From: Bacteroidales bacterium UBA5536
GTDB taxonomy: Bacteria > Bacteroidota > Bacteroidia > Bacteroidales > F082
DNA length: 64,000 nucleotides
Assembly: GCA_002426795.1 (NCBI GenBank)
Contig: DINQ01000021.1
Location: 62,339 to 126,338, forward strand
Direction of reading: 5' to 3'
Shown here: positions 1 to 7,996 of the stretch, piece by piece
Position numbering within the stretch: position 1 is the stretch's first letter
How the letters are laid out: every line of letters starts with the position of its first letter
The notes under the pieces: generated by a model
The model's input: the letters and a program-made list of their open reading frames with translations, nothing else
Told to the model about the DNA's origin: nothing
Database searches by the model: none
Position numbers and translations under genes: made by a program

Positions 1-914
1 TCGACGAAATTGCGCTGCTCGGCCAGTTCTGCAAGAAACAAGAGTTCTTCTGAAGCTCCGATACAATCGTTGATACTTTCCGAAAGTGCAAGCGATTTTT
101 TATGGTAGAGCATAGCGCTGTCGAGCAGGCCCATTGTTGTGTAAACATTGGCCAAATTGCCAATGCCAACAGCAATGCCCCGGTTCCACCCGATTTGTCG
201 TGAGTAGGCCACCACATGATTGTAGCAGATCAAAGCACTATCAAAGAGCGCTCTTTTTTCGTAAATATCGCCTAGCTGGTTATAAAATAAGGCCTTGTCG
301 CCCGGCTGAAGGCTGTCGCGTTTTTCCATTTCTTCTTTGGCCAGGTTAAGATAGAAATCTTCTTGCCCGGTATTTTTAAGTAAGGCCTGAATCACGGCCA
401 ACTTCAAGTAGTTATTGAAAATACGCGGATGGTTTATTTCTTTTCGAATTTCGAGTGATTTAAGCAAACACTCGGCTGCCAGGGTATATTTGCCAAGATC
501 TTTGTATGCTGCTGCCATATTTTCATAACTGTTTGAAGCACTTATGATGTTGTTTTGGGCAAGGTTGATCTCCATGGCTTTTTGAAAATAGCCCACGGCA
601 TCTTCGTTTTTCCCCATATAACTGCTCGAAATTCCCAGCTTATTATACGCTTCGGCAAGCAAATCAATATCGTTGGTTTTCTTTTGAAGCTCAAGCATTT
701 GCCCAACGGCGGCTTCATATTCAACCCAATTGCCATCTGTTTCATAAAGGTTTGTGAGCGATTGGAGTAGTTGTTTTGACACAACAGGATTTTTGCTCTG
801 CATCAAAAGCGCCTGAAGACTGTCAGCCTGTTGCTGAACCTGATCCTGAGATTGTGCGTTTAGGCAAAGAAATAGACCAAAAATAACTGTCAATACTGTT
901 TGAAATTGCTTCAT
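1..914 (-). CDS. TPR-repeat protein, N-terminal part (runs off the window)
   Basis: An open frame of about 304 codons runs without a stop to the window edge, so the C-terminus is missing. The start MKQFQTVLTV gives a signal peptide ending near NAQSQ; an in-frame ATG three codons upstream (923) is an alternative. After it come about five to six tetratricopeptide units, with typical A-Y-N-x-L-G and Y-x-x-A-L patterns. In Bacteroidota such exported TPR domains often precede a transmembrane histidine kinase or LuxR-type output domain, but that part is outside the window. It lies downstream of the DASS transporter on the same strand, 266 nt apart, probably with its own promoter. Family assignment to TPR is firm; function is unknown. 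Confidence 0.8.
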   Translation of the reverse strand, partial: MKQFQTVLTVIFGLFLCLNAQSQDQVQQQADSLQALLMQSKNPVVSKQLLQSLTNLYETDGNWVEYEAAVGQMLELQKKTNDIDLLAEAYNKLGISSSYMGKNEDAVGYFQKAMEINLAQNNIISASNSYENMAAAYKDLGKYTLAAECLLKSLEIRKEINHPRIFNNYLKLAVIQALLKNTGQEDFYLNLAKEEMEKRDSLQPGDKALFYNQLGDIYEKRALFDSALICYNHVVAYSRQIGWNRGIAVGIGNLANVYTTMGLLDSAMLYHKKSLALSESINDCIGASEELLFLAELAEQRNFV

Positions 915-1188
915 CCATGTCATTTTTGCGCAAATCACACGGCTGATGAAGTAAATTGCACCACGACTGAGTAACTGTTTTGTATGTTAAGAGTGATCTT
1001 GTTTTGTGATAAGATATGCCAACGACCTTTTATCCAGTTGGTTGTCATGTGCTGTGTTATAATTTGATTTGGTTTTGTATGAAGACGTATAGCCTTAGGC
1101 TACCATCAGTTTTCAAGGTTTAAATATATAAACTCTTGTCCAAACCTCCATAGAATCAGTGATTTTTTTTCAATGAAATGTCAACAGC

Positions 1189-2694
1189 TTACCAGTTGTC
1201 CGGAAAACTGCCATTCCCGGTAGCAAAAACCATGCTTCCCCAGAACCAAACGATCAGCGTGAGCAATAAAATACCCAGCAGGTTGAGAAAAAATCCTGTG
1301 CGGGCCATTTGTTTGATGTTGACCATACCGGTGCCAAAAACAATGGCATTAGGAGGCGTAGCAACAGGCAACATAAAAGCCATTGAAGCTGCAACTGCGG
1401 CAGGAACCATGAGCAAGACCGGGTGGATATGACTGGCCTGAGCCAATCCGGCCAGGATAGGTAGCGCCATTTCGGCCGTAGCAGTGTTGGATGTGAGCTC
1501 AGTGAGAAAAGTGATGGCCGCTGTTACAGTCAATATGATGAGCAACGGATGGATTCCACTTGTCCATTGCAGTTGCTGACCAATCCAATCGGCAAGTCCT
1601 GAGCTGTTGATGCCACCTGCCAGCGCAAAACCACCTCCAAAAAGCAGGACAATGTCCCATGGGATGTTAGTGGCGGCTTCCCAGTCCATCAGCCGTTTGC
1701 CCTTCTCATTTTTTGAGGGAATCAGAAACAGGGGCAAGGCTACTAAAATACCGACAGTGCCGTCGTTTAGATATGCCGGATGACTAAAAAGCCTGGCCCA
1801 GCCCGGAATATTCACCAAGCCCAGGTTGATATCAGCCCTGAAAATCCAAAGCAAAGCAAGTAGGGTAAATAAAACCGCTACAATTTTTTCCTCCTGACTC
1901 ATCTTCTCCCTGGGCATTTGCAACACATTGTGGCCTGATTGATCCAGTTTCATCTTCCTAAAAAACAAGGTTTTTAGATAAAGCCAGGTGGCGGCCAGCA
2001 TTACAATGCTCAATGGAAGGGCAAACAGCATCCATTGGGCAAAGCTGATTTCGGGTGCAGTCGGGAACATGATGTGGTAAATCCGGGCAAAAGAAAGGTT
2101 GGGAGGCGTCCCTACCAGGGTCGCAATGCCTCCAAGCGATGCACTGTAAGCGATCCCCAGCATGATGCCGCTGGCCGAATGTTTTGTAAATCCTTCATGC
2201 AGTTCTTCCAGTTTGCTTACCACCGACATAGCAATGGGTACCATAAGCATGGCTGTGGCCGTGTTTGAAATCCACATGGATAAAAATGCAGTTGCGAGCA
2301 TAAATCCCAGCAGAATACGCTGTGGAGTTATGCCTGTAAACCACAAGATTTTCATAGCGAGTCGTTTGTGCAGGTTCCAGCGCTGCATGGCGATAGCCAT
2401 CAAAAAACCGCCGATGAATAAGAAGATGATGTGATTGAAATAGGCCGAAGAAACAGTCTTTCCGTCAGAAATGCCCAGTAAGGGCAACAGCACAACCGGA
2501 AGCAGGGCTGTGATAGCCAGCGGAATAACTTCGAAAATCCACCAAACGGCCATGAGCAGAGCCACTGCCATCGTGTACCCGATGGAAGGATTAATTTCAT
2601 CAATCGGGAAGATGATAAGTAAAATAAAACCTATAATCCCGGCCAGACCGCCAAATTTACGAGAAACACTTCCTTTCTTTTGGTTTGGTTCCAT
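1189..2694 (-). CDS. DASS/SLC13-family sodium-coupled anion symporter
   Basis: A 501-residue polytopic membrane protein with about twelve hydrophobic segments. It carries the SLC13/DASS hallmarks: SNTATAMLMVPIA in the first half and its duplicate SNTATAEMALPILAG in the second, as in the sodium-binding SNT motifs of VcINDY. Members import dicarboxylates (succinate, malate), citrate or sulfate with Na+ across the inner membrane; the substrate cannot be read from sequence. The length is usual. It is divergent from arcC with 290 nt between the start codons. No clear -7 box was found for it on the minus strand. Confidence 0.9.
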   Translation of the reverse strand: MEPNQKKGSVSRKFGGLAGIIGFILLIIFPIDEINPSIGYTMAVALLMAVWWIFEVIPLAITALLPVVLLPLLGISDGKTVSSAYFNHIIFLFIGGFLMAIAMQRWNLHKRLAMKILWFTGITPQRILLGFMLATAFLSMWISNTATAMLMVPIAMSVVSKLEELHEGFTKHSASGIMLGIAYSASLGGIATLVGTPPNLSFARIYHIMFPTAPEISFAQWMLFALPLSIVMLAATWLYLKTLFFRKMKLDQSGHNVLQMPREKMSQEEKIVAVLFTLLALLWIFRADINLGLVNIPGWARLFSHPAYLNDGTVGILVALPLFLIPSKNEKGKRLMDWEAATNIPWDIVLLFGGGFALAGGINSSGLADWIGQQLQWTSGIHPLLIILTVTAAITFLTELTSNTATAEMALPILAGLAQASHIHPVLLMVPAAVAASMAFMLPVATPPNAIVFGTGMVNIKQMARTGFFLNLLGILLLTLIVWFWGSMVFATGNGSFPDNW

Positions 2695-2902
2695 GCGTTG
2701 AAAATTTATTCATGGTCTTTAAACTTGCTGCTTAAAAGCCCAAAGCGGCAAACAGGAAAACCTGCTTTCAAATATTCTGAAGGCAATTTATGCAAGTTAT
2801 TTATACGCAAAGCTCAACGAAGATAATATGTATTACTGCCTTTTCAAAATCCAGGAAAGACAGTAAATGAGTATTTTCAAAAACGAACACTTATAACAGA
2901 CT

Positions 2903-2920
2903 TTGTGAAAAATATCACAA
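2903..2920. promoter_or_regulatory. Palindromic operator upstream of arcC (CRP/FNR-like or Rex-like)
   Basis: TTGTGA-AAAATA-TCACAA is a perfect inverted repeat with 6-bp arms. It matches the CRP/FNR-family pattern TGTGA-N6-TCACA exactly, and the Rex consensus TTGTGAAnnnnTTCACAA with one mismatch. It sits about 27 bp upstream of a -7 box, near position -50, which suits an activator. Which regulator binds is inference. Confidence 0.55.
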
Positions 2921-2947
2921 TATTTAGTAGAACGATAAAATAATCAT

Positions 2948-2955
2948 TAACTTTG
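2948..2955 (+). promoter_or_regulatory. arcC promoter, -7 box TAACTTTG
   Basis: TAACTTTG fits the Bacteroidota -7 consensus TAnnTTTG exactly and lies 29 nt before the arcC start codon. The -33 element is weak (TTTA at 2923-2926, spacer 21), which fits dependence on an activator bound at 2903-2920. Confidence 0.5.
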
Positions 2956-2984
2956 CACCCTTTCAGAAAGAAATAATACAGGTT

Positions 2985-3929
2985 ATGAAGAAATTAGCTG
3001 TTGTTGCATTCGGTGGAAATGCATTGTTGCGAAGCAACCAAAAAGGAACAATTGACGAACAGGAAGCCAATGCCTATGCGGCTTGTGAAAACCTGACCAA
3101 ACTGATGGAAAAGAACTATAACCTTGTGGTGACACATGGAAATGGTCCGCAGGTTGGTAATATTTTGCTCGCCAACACTGCAGGCAACAAGTTATATGGT
3201 TTGCCTGATATGCCGCTGGATATCAGCGTGGCCTATTCACAAGGTTTTATTGGTTATGTGATCGAGCAGCAGCTTCGCAATGTGTTGATGTCGAAAGACA
3301 TGGACCGTGATATTATTTCTATCATTACACAGGTTTTGGTGAACAAAGATGATCCAGCCTTTGAAAATCCTACAAAACCCATTGGTCCTTTCTATACAAA
3401 AGAAGAGGCAGAGCAGGCGATGAGCGATAAAAAATCGATTTTTAAGGAAGATGCCCGTGGTCGCGGCTGGCGCAAGGTGGTGGCTTCGCCCACGCCTTTG
3501 GTGATTTTTAACCGGCAGACCATCGAAAAGATCGCGCGTGAAGGTCATATCGTGATTGCTGTGGGTGGAGGTGGAATTCCTTGTTTTTATGTTGAATCGA
3601 ATAAACTACAAGGTATTGATGCTGTGATCGATAAGGATCTGGCCAGTTCGTTGCTGGCTTCCCAGATAAGGGCAGATAAGTTTTTCATCCTGACGGATGT
3701 GCCAAAGGTTTGCATCAACTTTAATACACCTCAGGAAAAATCACTGGATAAAATGACTATCGCCGAAGCAAAACGCTATCTGGCCGAAGGTCAGTTTGGC
3801 GAAGGCAGTATGGCTCCAAAAATTCGGGCTGCCATCAACTTTGTTGAACGTTCAGGAAAAGACACTATTATCACTGAGTCGACCTTGCTTGGAGTGGACG
3901 ATGGTGGCACGCGGGTAACGATCGTTTAG
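2985..3929 (+). CDS. arcC: Carbamate kinase
   Basis: 314 residues, the normal length for carbamate kinase of the amino-acid-kinase fold. Seen in the sequence: N-terminal VVAFGGNALL, the THGNGPQVGN substrate loop, AVGGGGIPC, and the lysine-containing D-A-V-I-D-K-D-L segment. The enzyme makes ATP from carbamoyl phosphate and ADP, releasing ammonia and CO2, usually as the last step of arginine deiminase, agmatine or purine/allantoin fermentation. Neither arcA nor argF neighbours it, so the carbamoyl phosphate source is unknown. It stands alone, divergent from the DASS transporter, behind a palindromic operator that suggests oxygen, redox or cAMP-type control. Confidence 0.95.
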   Translation: MKKLAVVAFGGNALLRSNQKGTIDEQEANAYAACENLTKLMEKNYNLVVTHGNGPQVGNILLANTAGNKLYGLPDMPLDISVAYSQGFIGYVIEQQLRNVLMSKDMDRDIISIITQVLVNKDDPAFENPTKPIGPFYTKEEAEQAMSDKKSIFKEDARGRGWRKVVASPTPLVIFNRQTIEKIAREGHIVIAVGGGGIPCFYVESNKLQGIDAVIDKDLASSLLASQIRADKFFILTDVPKVCINFNTPQEKSLDKMTIAEAKRYLAEGQFGEGSMAPKIRAAINFVERSGKDTIITESTLLGVDDGGTRVTIV

Positions 3930-4203
3930 CAGTTGGTCTTAGATTTAGGGTAATTTTACTTGTCATTACCAGACTGTAGCCTGAAGCACGCTGGAAATAA
4001 TTTTTACTTTTTAGCCTTTTGGGTAAATATGTACCGTCAAAAAACACACACGAAGATGAATTGTGTTCTTTAGTGAAATTCAATTCTCTTTAGGACTTTT
4101 ATAATCTAAAATTGGTAACTTTTACCACATTTATTTCCGGAAGATATATGAATACCAGGGTTAAACTTGTGTTGTAATCCACAGTTGCTAACCCGTTGAG
4201 CTC
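3930..4203. other. Intergenic stretch without a gene
   Basis: About 270 nt between arcC and the tandem repeats. Short open frames here have no coding character. No strong terminator hairpin was found after arcC. Confidence 0.5.
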
Positions 4204-4871
4204 CTGAGATATTGACTGTCGATTCCCAGATCGCTCTTCTGACTCCTGACTCCCAACTTCTAACTTTTTCACCACAGAGCAACACAGAGTTTTATTTAGG
4301 GAAGGATGAAGGTTTAGGCAGTGCATTACACACCATATTATATTCCGTTGATCCAATAAAGTATTGACTCCTCGATTCCCAGATCGTTCTTCTGACTTCT
4401 AACTCCCAACTTCTAACTTATTCACCACAGAGTTTTATTTTGGGAAGGATGAAGGTTTAGACAGTGTATTAACCACCATATTATATTCCGTTGATCCAAT
4501 AAAGTATCGACTCGTCGATTCCCAGATCGTTCTTCTGACTTCTAACTTCAAACTTCTAACTTATTCACCACAGAGTAACACAGAGCTTTATTTTGGGAAG
4601 GATGAAGGTTTAGGCAGTGCATTACACACCATATTATATTCCGTATATCCAATAAAGTATTGACTCCTCGATTCCCAGAACGTTCTTCTGACTTCTAAGT
4701 CCAAACTTCTAACTTATTCACCACAGAGTAACACAGAGTTTTATTTTGGGAAGGATGAAGGTTTAGGTAGTGCATTACACACCATATTATATTCCGTTGA
4801 TCCAATAAAGTATTGACTCGTCGATTCCCAGATCGTTCTTCGGACTTCTAACTCCCAACTTCTAACTTCTA
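4204..4871. repeat. Four tandem ~153-bp repeats with embedded ACTTCTAAC minisatellite
   Basis: The anchor GAAGGATGAAGG recurs at 4301, 4444, 4597 and 4750, giving spacings of 143, 153 and 153 bp; the short interval lacks the AACACAGAGT-type segment. Each unit joins three blocks: TTCACCACAGAGTAACACAG, then GAAGGATGAAGGTTTAG..CCATATTATATTCCG, then GATTCCCAGATCGTTCTTC and ACTTCTAACT-type nonamers. Copies differ by point changes only. The last nonamer run contains the rex stop codon (minus strand, 4869-4871). There are no spacers, so this is not a CRISPR. Function is unknown. Confidence 0.85.
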
Positions 4872-5504
4872 ACTTTCCTCTTCTTCCTGCATCTTTACAT
4901 AGAAAGCCACTTTTTCGAGGGTGGTTATCATGTCGTACTCTTCCAGATAAACTTCTTTGGGTACATTTACAGGTTTTGGAGTGTAGTTGAGGATGCCTTT
5001 AATGCCAGCTTTAACTAGCGCATTAGCTGTGTCGCTTGCAAAATCTGCTGGTACTGTCATAATACCGACCTTGATATTTCTCGCTGCAATCACTTCAGGC
5101 ATTTCATCCAATGAAAAACAGGGAACACCCGACATGATATTGCCAATTTTGTCAGGGTTGATATCGAATCCGGCGACAATTTTTAGTTTGGACCGTTTGC
5201 CGGCGAAATAATTGATTAGGGCGCGTCCAAGATTTCCCATACCAACAATGGCCACATTGATTCCTTCTTCAGAATCGATGATGTGTCCAATCAGGTCGAT
5301 GAGTTCTTTCACATTGTAGCCTTTACGAAGCGTGCCGGTATAACCAATCAACATCAGGTCTCGACGAACCTGTACAGCTGTGATGTGCTGTATTTTGGCG
5401 ATTTCGTGCGAATAAATGTGTGTTTTGCCTTTGTCGAGGCATAGAAGGAGCGCTCGGCGATACTGGCTGAGGCGCTCAATTGTTTTGTGCGGTAAGTCTT
5501 TCAT
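4869..5504 (-). CDS. rex: Redox-sensing transcriptional repressor Rex
   Basis: Chosen start MKDLPHKTIERLSQYRRAL gives 211 residues, the usual Rex length; an upstream ATG at 5552 lies inside the -7 box and is rejected. The N-terminal winged helix (about residues 1-80, with ITAVQVRRDLMLIGYTGT) is followed by a Rossmann domain with VGMGNLGRAL binding NAD(H), and a C-terminal dimerising helix ending in acidic EEEES. Rex represses fermentation and anaerobic genes and leaves DNA when NADH/NAD+ rises. It lies downstream of hypAB on the same strand with 251 nt between, with its own promoter and a palindrome upstream that suggests self-regulation. Confidence 0.95.
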   Translation of the reverse strand: MKDLPHKTIERLSQYRRALLLCLDKGKTHIYSHEIAKIQHITAVQVRRDLMLIGYTGTLRKGYNVKELIDLIGHIIDSEEGINVAIVGMGNLGRALINYFAGKRSKLKIVAGFDINPDKIGNIMSGVPCFSLDEMPEVIAARNIKVGIMTVPADFASDTANALVKAGIKGILNYTPKPVNVPKEVYLEEYDMITTLEKVAFYVKMQEEEES

Positions 5505-5549
5505 CCATTCAAAATGTAGCAGAGTGGTTGACTGTGAAAAATTGAACAA

Positions 5550-5580
5550 CAAAAGTAACTTCTCGCTGAATGAAATGCAA
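5550..5580 (-). promoter_or_regulatory. rex promoter (TTG-N20-TACTTTTG)
   Basis: On the minus strand TTG (5580-5578), a 20-nt spacer and TACTTTTG (5557-5550) match the Bacteroidota -33/-7 pattern. The predicted transcript starts near 5543, about 40 nt before the chosen rex ATG at 5504. Confidence 0.6.
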
Positions 5581-5586
5581 GAAATT

Positions 5587-5623
5587 TTGTTAATATTTTA
5601 ACATTGTTAATCTTTATCAACAA
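5587..5623. promoter_or_regulatory. Candidate tandem Rex operators upstream of rex
   Basis: TTGTTAA-TATT-TTAACA at 5587-5603 has perfect 6-bp arms and matches, from memory, the TTGTTAAnnnnTTAACAA Rex sites described in clostridia in 17 of 18 positions. Immediately next to it, 5604-5623 reads TTGTTAATCTTTATCAACAA, a weaker copy with a 6-nt centre. Both sit just upstream of the rex -33 element. Confidence 0.55.
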
Positions 5624-5755
5624 AATATTTGATTCATGAAAGATATGTTTTTGAGCTGTGACATGCCATTCGCAGAACGAAGCTCATTTTTTGATTAATA
5701 CCAGTCAGAATCAGGCATTAAAAGCTAAGAAACGGAAGGACCAATAAAGAGAAAG

Positions 5756-6598
5756 CTAACTGTGCAGCTTTTGCAGCCAGTTGTACCATTCCTGCAATCC
5801 TTCACCTGTTTTAGCGCTCAGACTAATGAATTCAAGTCTTGGATTTACACGTGCAGCCGCAGCTTTTACTTTATCCAGGTCGAAGTCAACGTAAGGCAGC
5901 AGGTCTGTTTTATTGATGATACACAGCTGGGCAGTTTCGAACATAGTAGGATATTTGGCGGGTTTATCATCGCCTTCGGTCACGCTGATAATAACCACAC
6001 GTCTGCTTTCGCCCAGGTCGAAGAGGCTGGGGCAAACCAGATTGCCAACGTTTTCGATAAACAAGATGCTTTTGCGTTTCAGTTCGAGTTGCTTCATGGC
6101 TTTGTTGACCATCAGTGCGTCGAGGTGACAGCCATTTCCGGTGTTGATCTGCACAACAGGTGCACCTGCTTTTTGAATACGTTCGGCATCATTCATAGTT
6201 TGCTGATCGCCTTCAATCACAGTACAATCTATTTTTTTACCTAACTCAGCGATAGTGCGTTCGAGCAGTGTTGTCTTACCGGAGCCTGGAGAGCTGACAA
6301 GATTAAGAGCCAGTACCTGGCTGCCCTCAAAATAACCTCTGTTACGTTCAGCAATTAATTCGTTTTTTGACAGAATATTCTGTTCCAGAGTCACAGTATG
6401 TGTATGACTGTGCCCATGTTCATGCTCATGCGTATGCTGGTGGGCTTCCGGATGGTTATGATCGTGGTGGTGGTGCGCATGTTCATGGCTGTGTGTCAAG
6501 CCATCATGAGTATGCGTATGAACGTGTGTGAGATTAACTTCTCCAGGGATTCGATAGGTGATGTGGTCGTCTTCGCCACAGCCGCATGTTCCGCACAT
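5756..6598 (-). CDS. hypB: Hydrogenase nickel incorporation GTPase HypB
   Basis: 280 residues. The N-terminal MCGTCGCG matches the high-affinity metal motif of E. coli HypB. Residues about 25-67 hold 21 histidines, a nickel-storage stretch as in rhizobial HypB. The GTPase follows: P-loop SSPGSGKTT near 103-112, EGDQQT, SVTEGDDKPAKYP, and G4 motif NKTDLLPY. HypB with HypA loads Ni into the [NiFe]-hydrogenase large subunit in the cytoplasm. It starts 12 nt after hypA, clearly the same operon. The target hydrogenase is not in the window. Confidence 0.97.
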   Translation of the reverse strand: MCGTCGCGEDDHITYRIPGEVNLTHVHTHTHDGLTHSHEHAHHHHDHNHPEAHQHTHEHEHGHSHTHTVTLEQNILSKNELIAERNRGYFEGSQVLALNLVSSPGSGKTTLLERTIAELGKKIDCTVIEGDQQTMNDAERIQKAGAPVVQINTGNGCHLDALMVNKAMKQLELKRKSILFIENVGNLVCPSLFDLGESRRVVIISVTEGDDKPAKYPTMFETAQLCIINKTDLLPYVDFDLDKVKAAAARVNPRLEFISLSAKTGEGLQEWYNWLQKLHS

Positions 6599-6610
6599 AA
6601 TATTTATGGA

Positions 6611-6961
6611 TTAATCGTTAGTAACTAAATCGATTGATTTGATTTTCAACTCCTTGCCCTTAATAAAGCTGGTGTGCATACTGTTGCATACCGGGCAAAC
6701 TGTGAAATAATCATCGGTAGGAAATTCATGACAACATTCCTCGCAAACTCCTACAGCCTGAATGATATCATAAACAATTTCAGCTTTTTGCAATAAACTG
6801 CCTTTCACAGCTTCTGTCATGGCAAAGGTAAGCGCGTCGAATTCGATGCCGGATAAAGTGCCAATTTCTAAAACCACTTTGCTCACGTTTTCAGCCTGTT
6901 GACTTCTGGCTGCTTCTTCAACCAGTTCCACAATATTAACCGCGATGGAAAGCTCATGCAT
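6611..6961 (-). CDS. hypA: Hydrogenase maturation nickel chaperone HypA
   Basis: The true start is MHELSIAV at 6961, because His2 and Glu3 form the nickel site; a longer frame starting at 6991 would begin upstream of the -7 box. This gives 116 residues, normal for HypA. The zinc domain has CEECC and, after a short loop, CPVC. HypA delivers Ni together with HypB. It is first in a hypA-hypB pair and divergent from the zinc-ribbon gene at 7126. Confidence 0.95.
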   Translation of the reverse strand: MHELSIAVNIVELVEEAARSQQAENVSKVVLEIGTLSGIEFDALTFAMTEAVKGSLLQKAEIVYDIIQAVGVCEECCHEFPTDDYFTVCPVCNSMHTSFIKGKELKIKSIDLVTND

Positions 6962-6978
6962 AACCAGAATCTTTGTGA

Positions 6979-6986
6979 CAAAGATA
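6979..6986 (-). promoter_or_regulatory. hypAB -7 box TATCTTTG
   Basis: The minus strand reads TATCTTTG, a perfect TAnnTTTG, 18 nt before the hypA ATG at 6961. No good -33 TTG was found at the proper distance. The overlapping CTTTG-TGA-CAAAG (6971-6983) is a small palindrome that may be an operator. Confidence 0.4.
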
Positions 6987-7041
6987 GCCATTTTTCTCGT
7001 TTTTCATGATGTAGCCTTTACAACATAGAATTATTCTAAAT

Positions 7042-7063
7042 ATGAAATTCTATTGATTTTCAT
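7042..7063. promoter_or_regulatory. Inverted repeat between hypA and the zinc-ribbon gene
   Basis: ATGAAATTC-TATT-GATTTTCAT, arms matching at 8 of 9 positions, lies in the divergent intergenic region and overlaps the -33 element of the plus-strand promoter. Possibly an operator serving both genes; no regulator is recognised. Confidence 0.3.
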
Positions 7064-7083
7064 GTAATTAATTCGTACTTTTA
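7053..7083 (+). promoter_or_regulatory. Promoter of the zinc-ribbon gene (TTG-N20-TACTTTTA)
   Basis: TTG at 7053-7055, a 20-nt spacer and TACTTTTA at 7076-7083 (seven of eight with TAnnTTTG counted loosely) lie 43 nt before the start codon at 7126. Confidence 0.4.
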
Positions 7084-7125
7084 GGGCATTACAAAGCGTA
7101 ATCAAACCAAAAAAATAGTTGCATC

Positions 7126-7527
7126 ATGGAAAAAGAAATTTCACTTTCGGTAAAATGTCCCCTTTGTGGTGAGTCGCTGATGGATGAAAAACATAAGCTG
7201 TGCGACAAAGCAACCGTGAAGCTTAACATTCAAACAGCTGAAGACAGGGGTACCCTCAGACTTTGTTGTGTGTATGGATGTTGTGAGAAACAAACAGATC
7301 TCGAATTGAAGGAAGGAGAGATTGTCGACTTCTTCTGTCCGAATTGTAACAAAGAGCTTTCTATAGAAGAAACTTGCGGGGAATGCGGTGCTCCGCTCGT
7401 ATCATTTGTTATCAAGGCAGGAGGTGTTGTGCGTATCTGTTCGCGTAACGGATGCGAAAATCATCATATTGTGTTTAAAGATGTTTCGGAAGAAATGTCT
7501 AAATTCTACTATGAATACGGCTTCTAA
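7126..7527 (+). CDS. Cysteine-rich zinc-ribbon protein, function unknown
   Basis: 133 residues with 13 cysteines: CPLC, LC, LCC, GCC, CPNC, CGEC and two late C-x5-C residues (RICSRNGC). Two zinc-ribbon-like modules are suggested, about residues 11-60 and 70-120. There is no signal peptide or membrane segment. The C-terminus SKFYYEYGF resembles that of a conserved hypothetical family of anaerobic bacteria that I remember but cannot name. It lies between hypAB and hypCDE on the opposite strand, followed by thioredoxin, so a role in metal or thiol handling during hydrogenase maturation is an inference only. Confidence 0.75.
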   Translation: MEKEISLSVKCPLCGESLMDEKHKLCDKATVKLNIQTAEDRGTLRLCCVYGCCEKQTDLELKEGEIVDFFCPNCNKELSIEETCGECGAPLVSFVIKAGGVVRICSRNGCENHHIVFKDVSEEMSKFYYEYGF

Positions 7528-7625
7528 GCAAAGTTGTTTCCTGATTTCAAGAGGGTTTCAATTACTGTTTTATAAGTGAAAATTGAACTTATAAAGAGTT
7601 ACAGTGGATAATTATGGATTTTAGT

Positions 7626-7633
7626 TAATTTTG
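7626..7633 (+). promoter_or_regulatory. -7 box TAATTTTG upstream of thioredoxin
   Basis: A perfect TAnnTTTG 47 nt before the thioredoxin ATG. No convincing -33 TTG was found. Confidence 0.35.
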
Positions 7634-7680
7634 CCTTTGATTCATAAGGCCTGTATGGAGATGGGTCATTCAAAACAACA

Positions 7681-7989
7681 ATGACTATGAGAGCAAATTT
7701 TAACAGACTGATACATTCGCATCCATTGGTATTGATAGATTTTCATGCTGAATGGTGCGAGCCCTGCAAACTGCAATCGCCTATTGTAAAGGAAGTGGCC
7801 GAGAAAGCACGTGGAAAAGCCTACGTTATTAAAATAGATGTGGATGGCAATCGTCTGGTTTCAGGTCGCTATCAGATTGCCTCAGTACCTACGCTTATTC
7901 TTTTTAAAAATGGTGAGATTGTTTGGCGACAATCTGGCATTGCATCAAAAAAAGAGCTCCTTCAACTGATTGAGCAACACGCTGAATAA
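7681..7989 (+). CDS. Thioredoxin-family protein
   Basis: 102 residues, a single thioredoxin fold. The active site is WCEPCK, an uncommon dipeptide (EP instead of GP) between the cysteines, and the cis-proline is in ASVPTLILF. No signal peptide, so it is cytoplasmic. It may reduce disulfides in general or the neighbouring cysteine-rich protein. It converges on hypE with only 7 nt between the stop codons. A second in-frame ATG lies two codons downstream (7687). Confidence 0.9.
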   Translation: MTMRANFNRLIHSHPLVLIDFHAEWCEPCKLQSPIVKEVAEKARGKAYVIKIDVDGNRLVSGRYQIASVPTLILFKNGEIVWRQSGIASKKELLQLIEQHAE

Positions 7990-7996
7990 AAGGTTT

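Noticed and set aside
4099..4356. Minus-strand open frame within the repeat region
   Set aside because: Built from repeat sequence; no protein-like composition.
4204..4871. Regular repeats as a CRISPR array
   Set aside because: Units are about 153 bp and contiguous, with no unique spacers of constant size and no cas gene.
5505..5552. N-terminal extension of Rex
   Set aside because: The upstream ATG falls inside the predicted -7 box, and relatives start at the KTIERLSQYR region.
5762..6244. 160-codon plus-strand open frame
   Set aside because: Antisense shadow of hypB, which is unambiguous.
6962..6991. N-terminal extension of HypA
   Set aside because: It overlaps the -7 box, and HypA needs MHE at its N-terminus.
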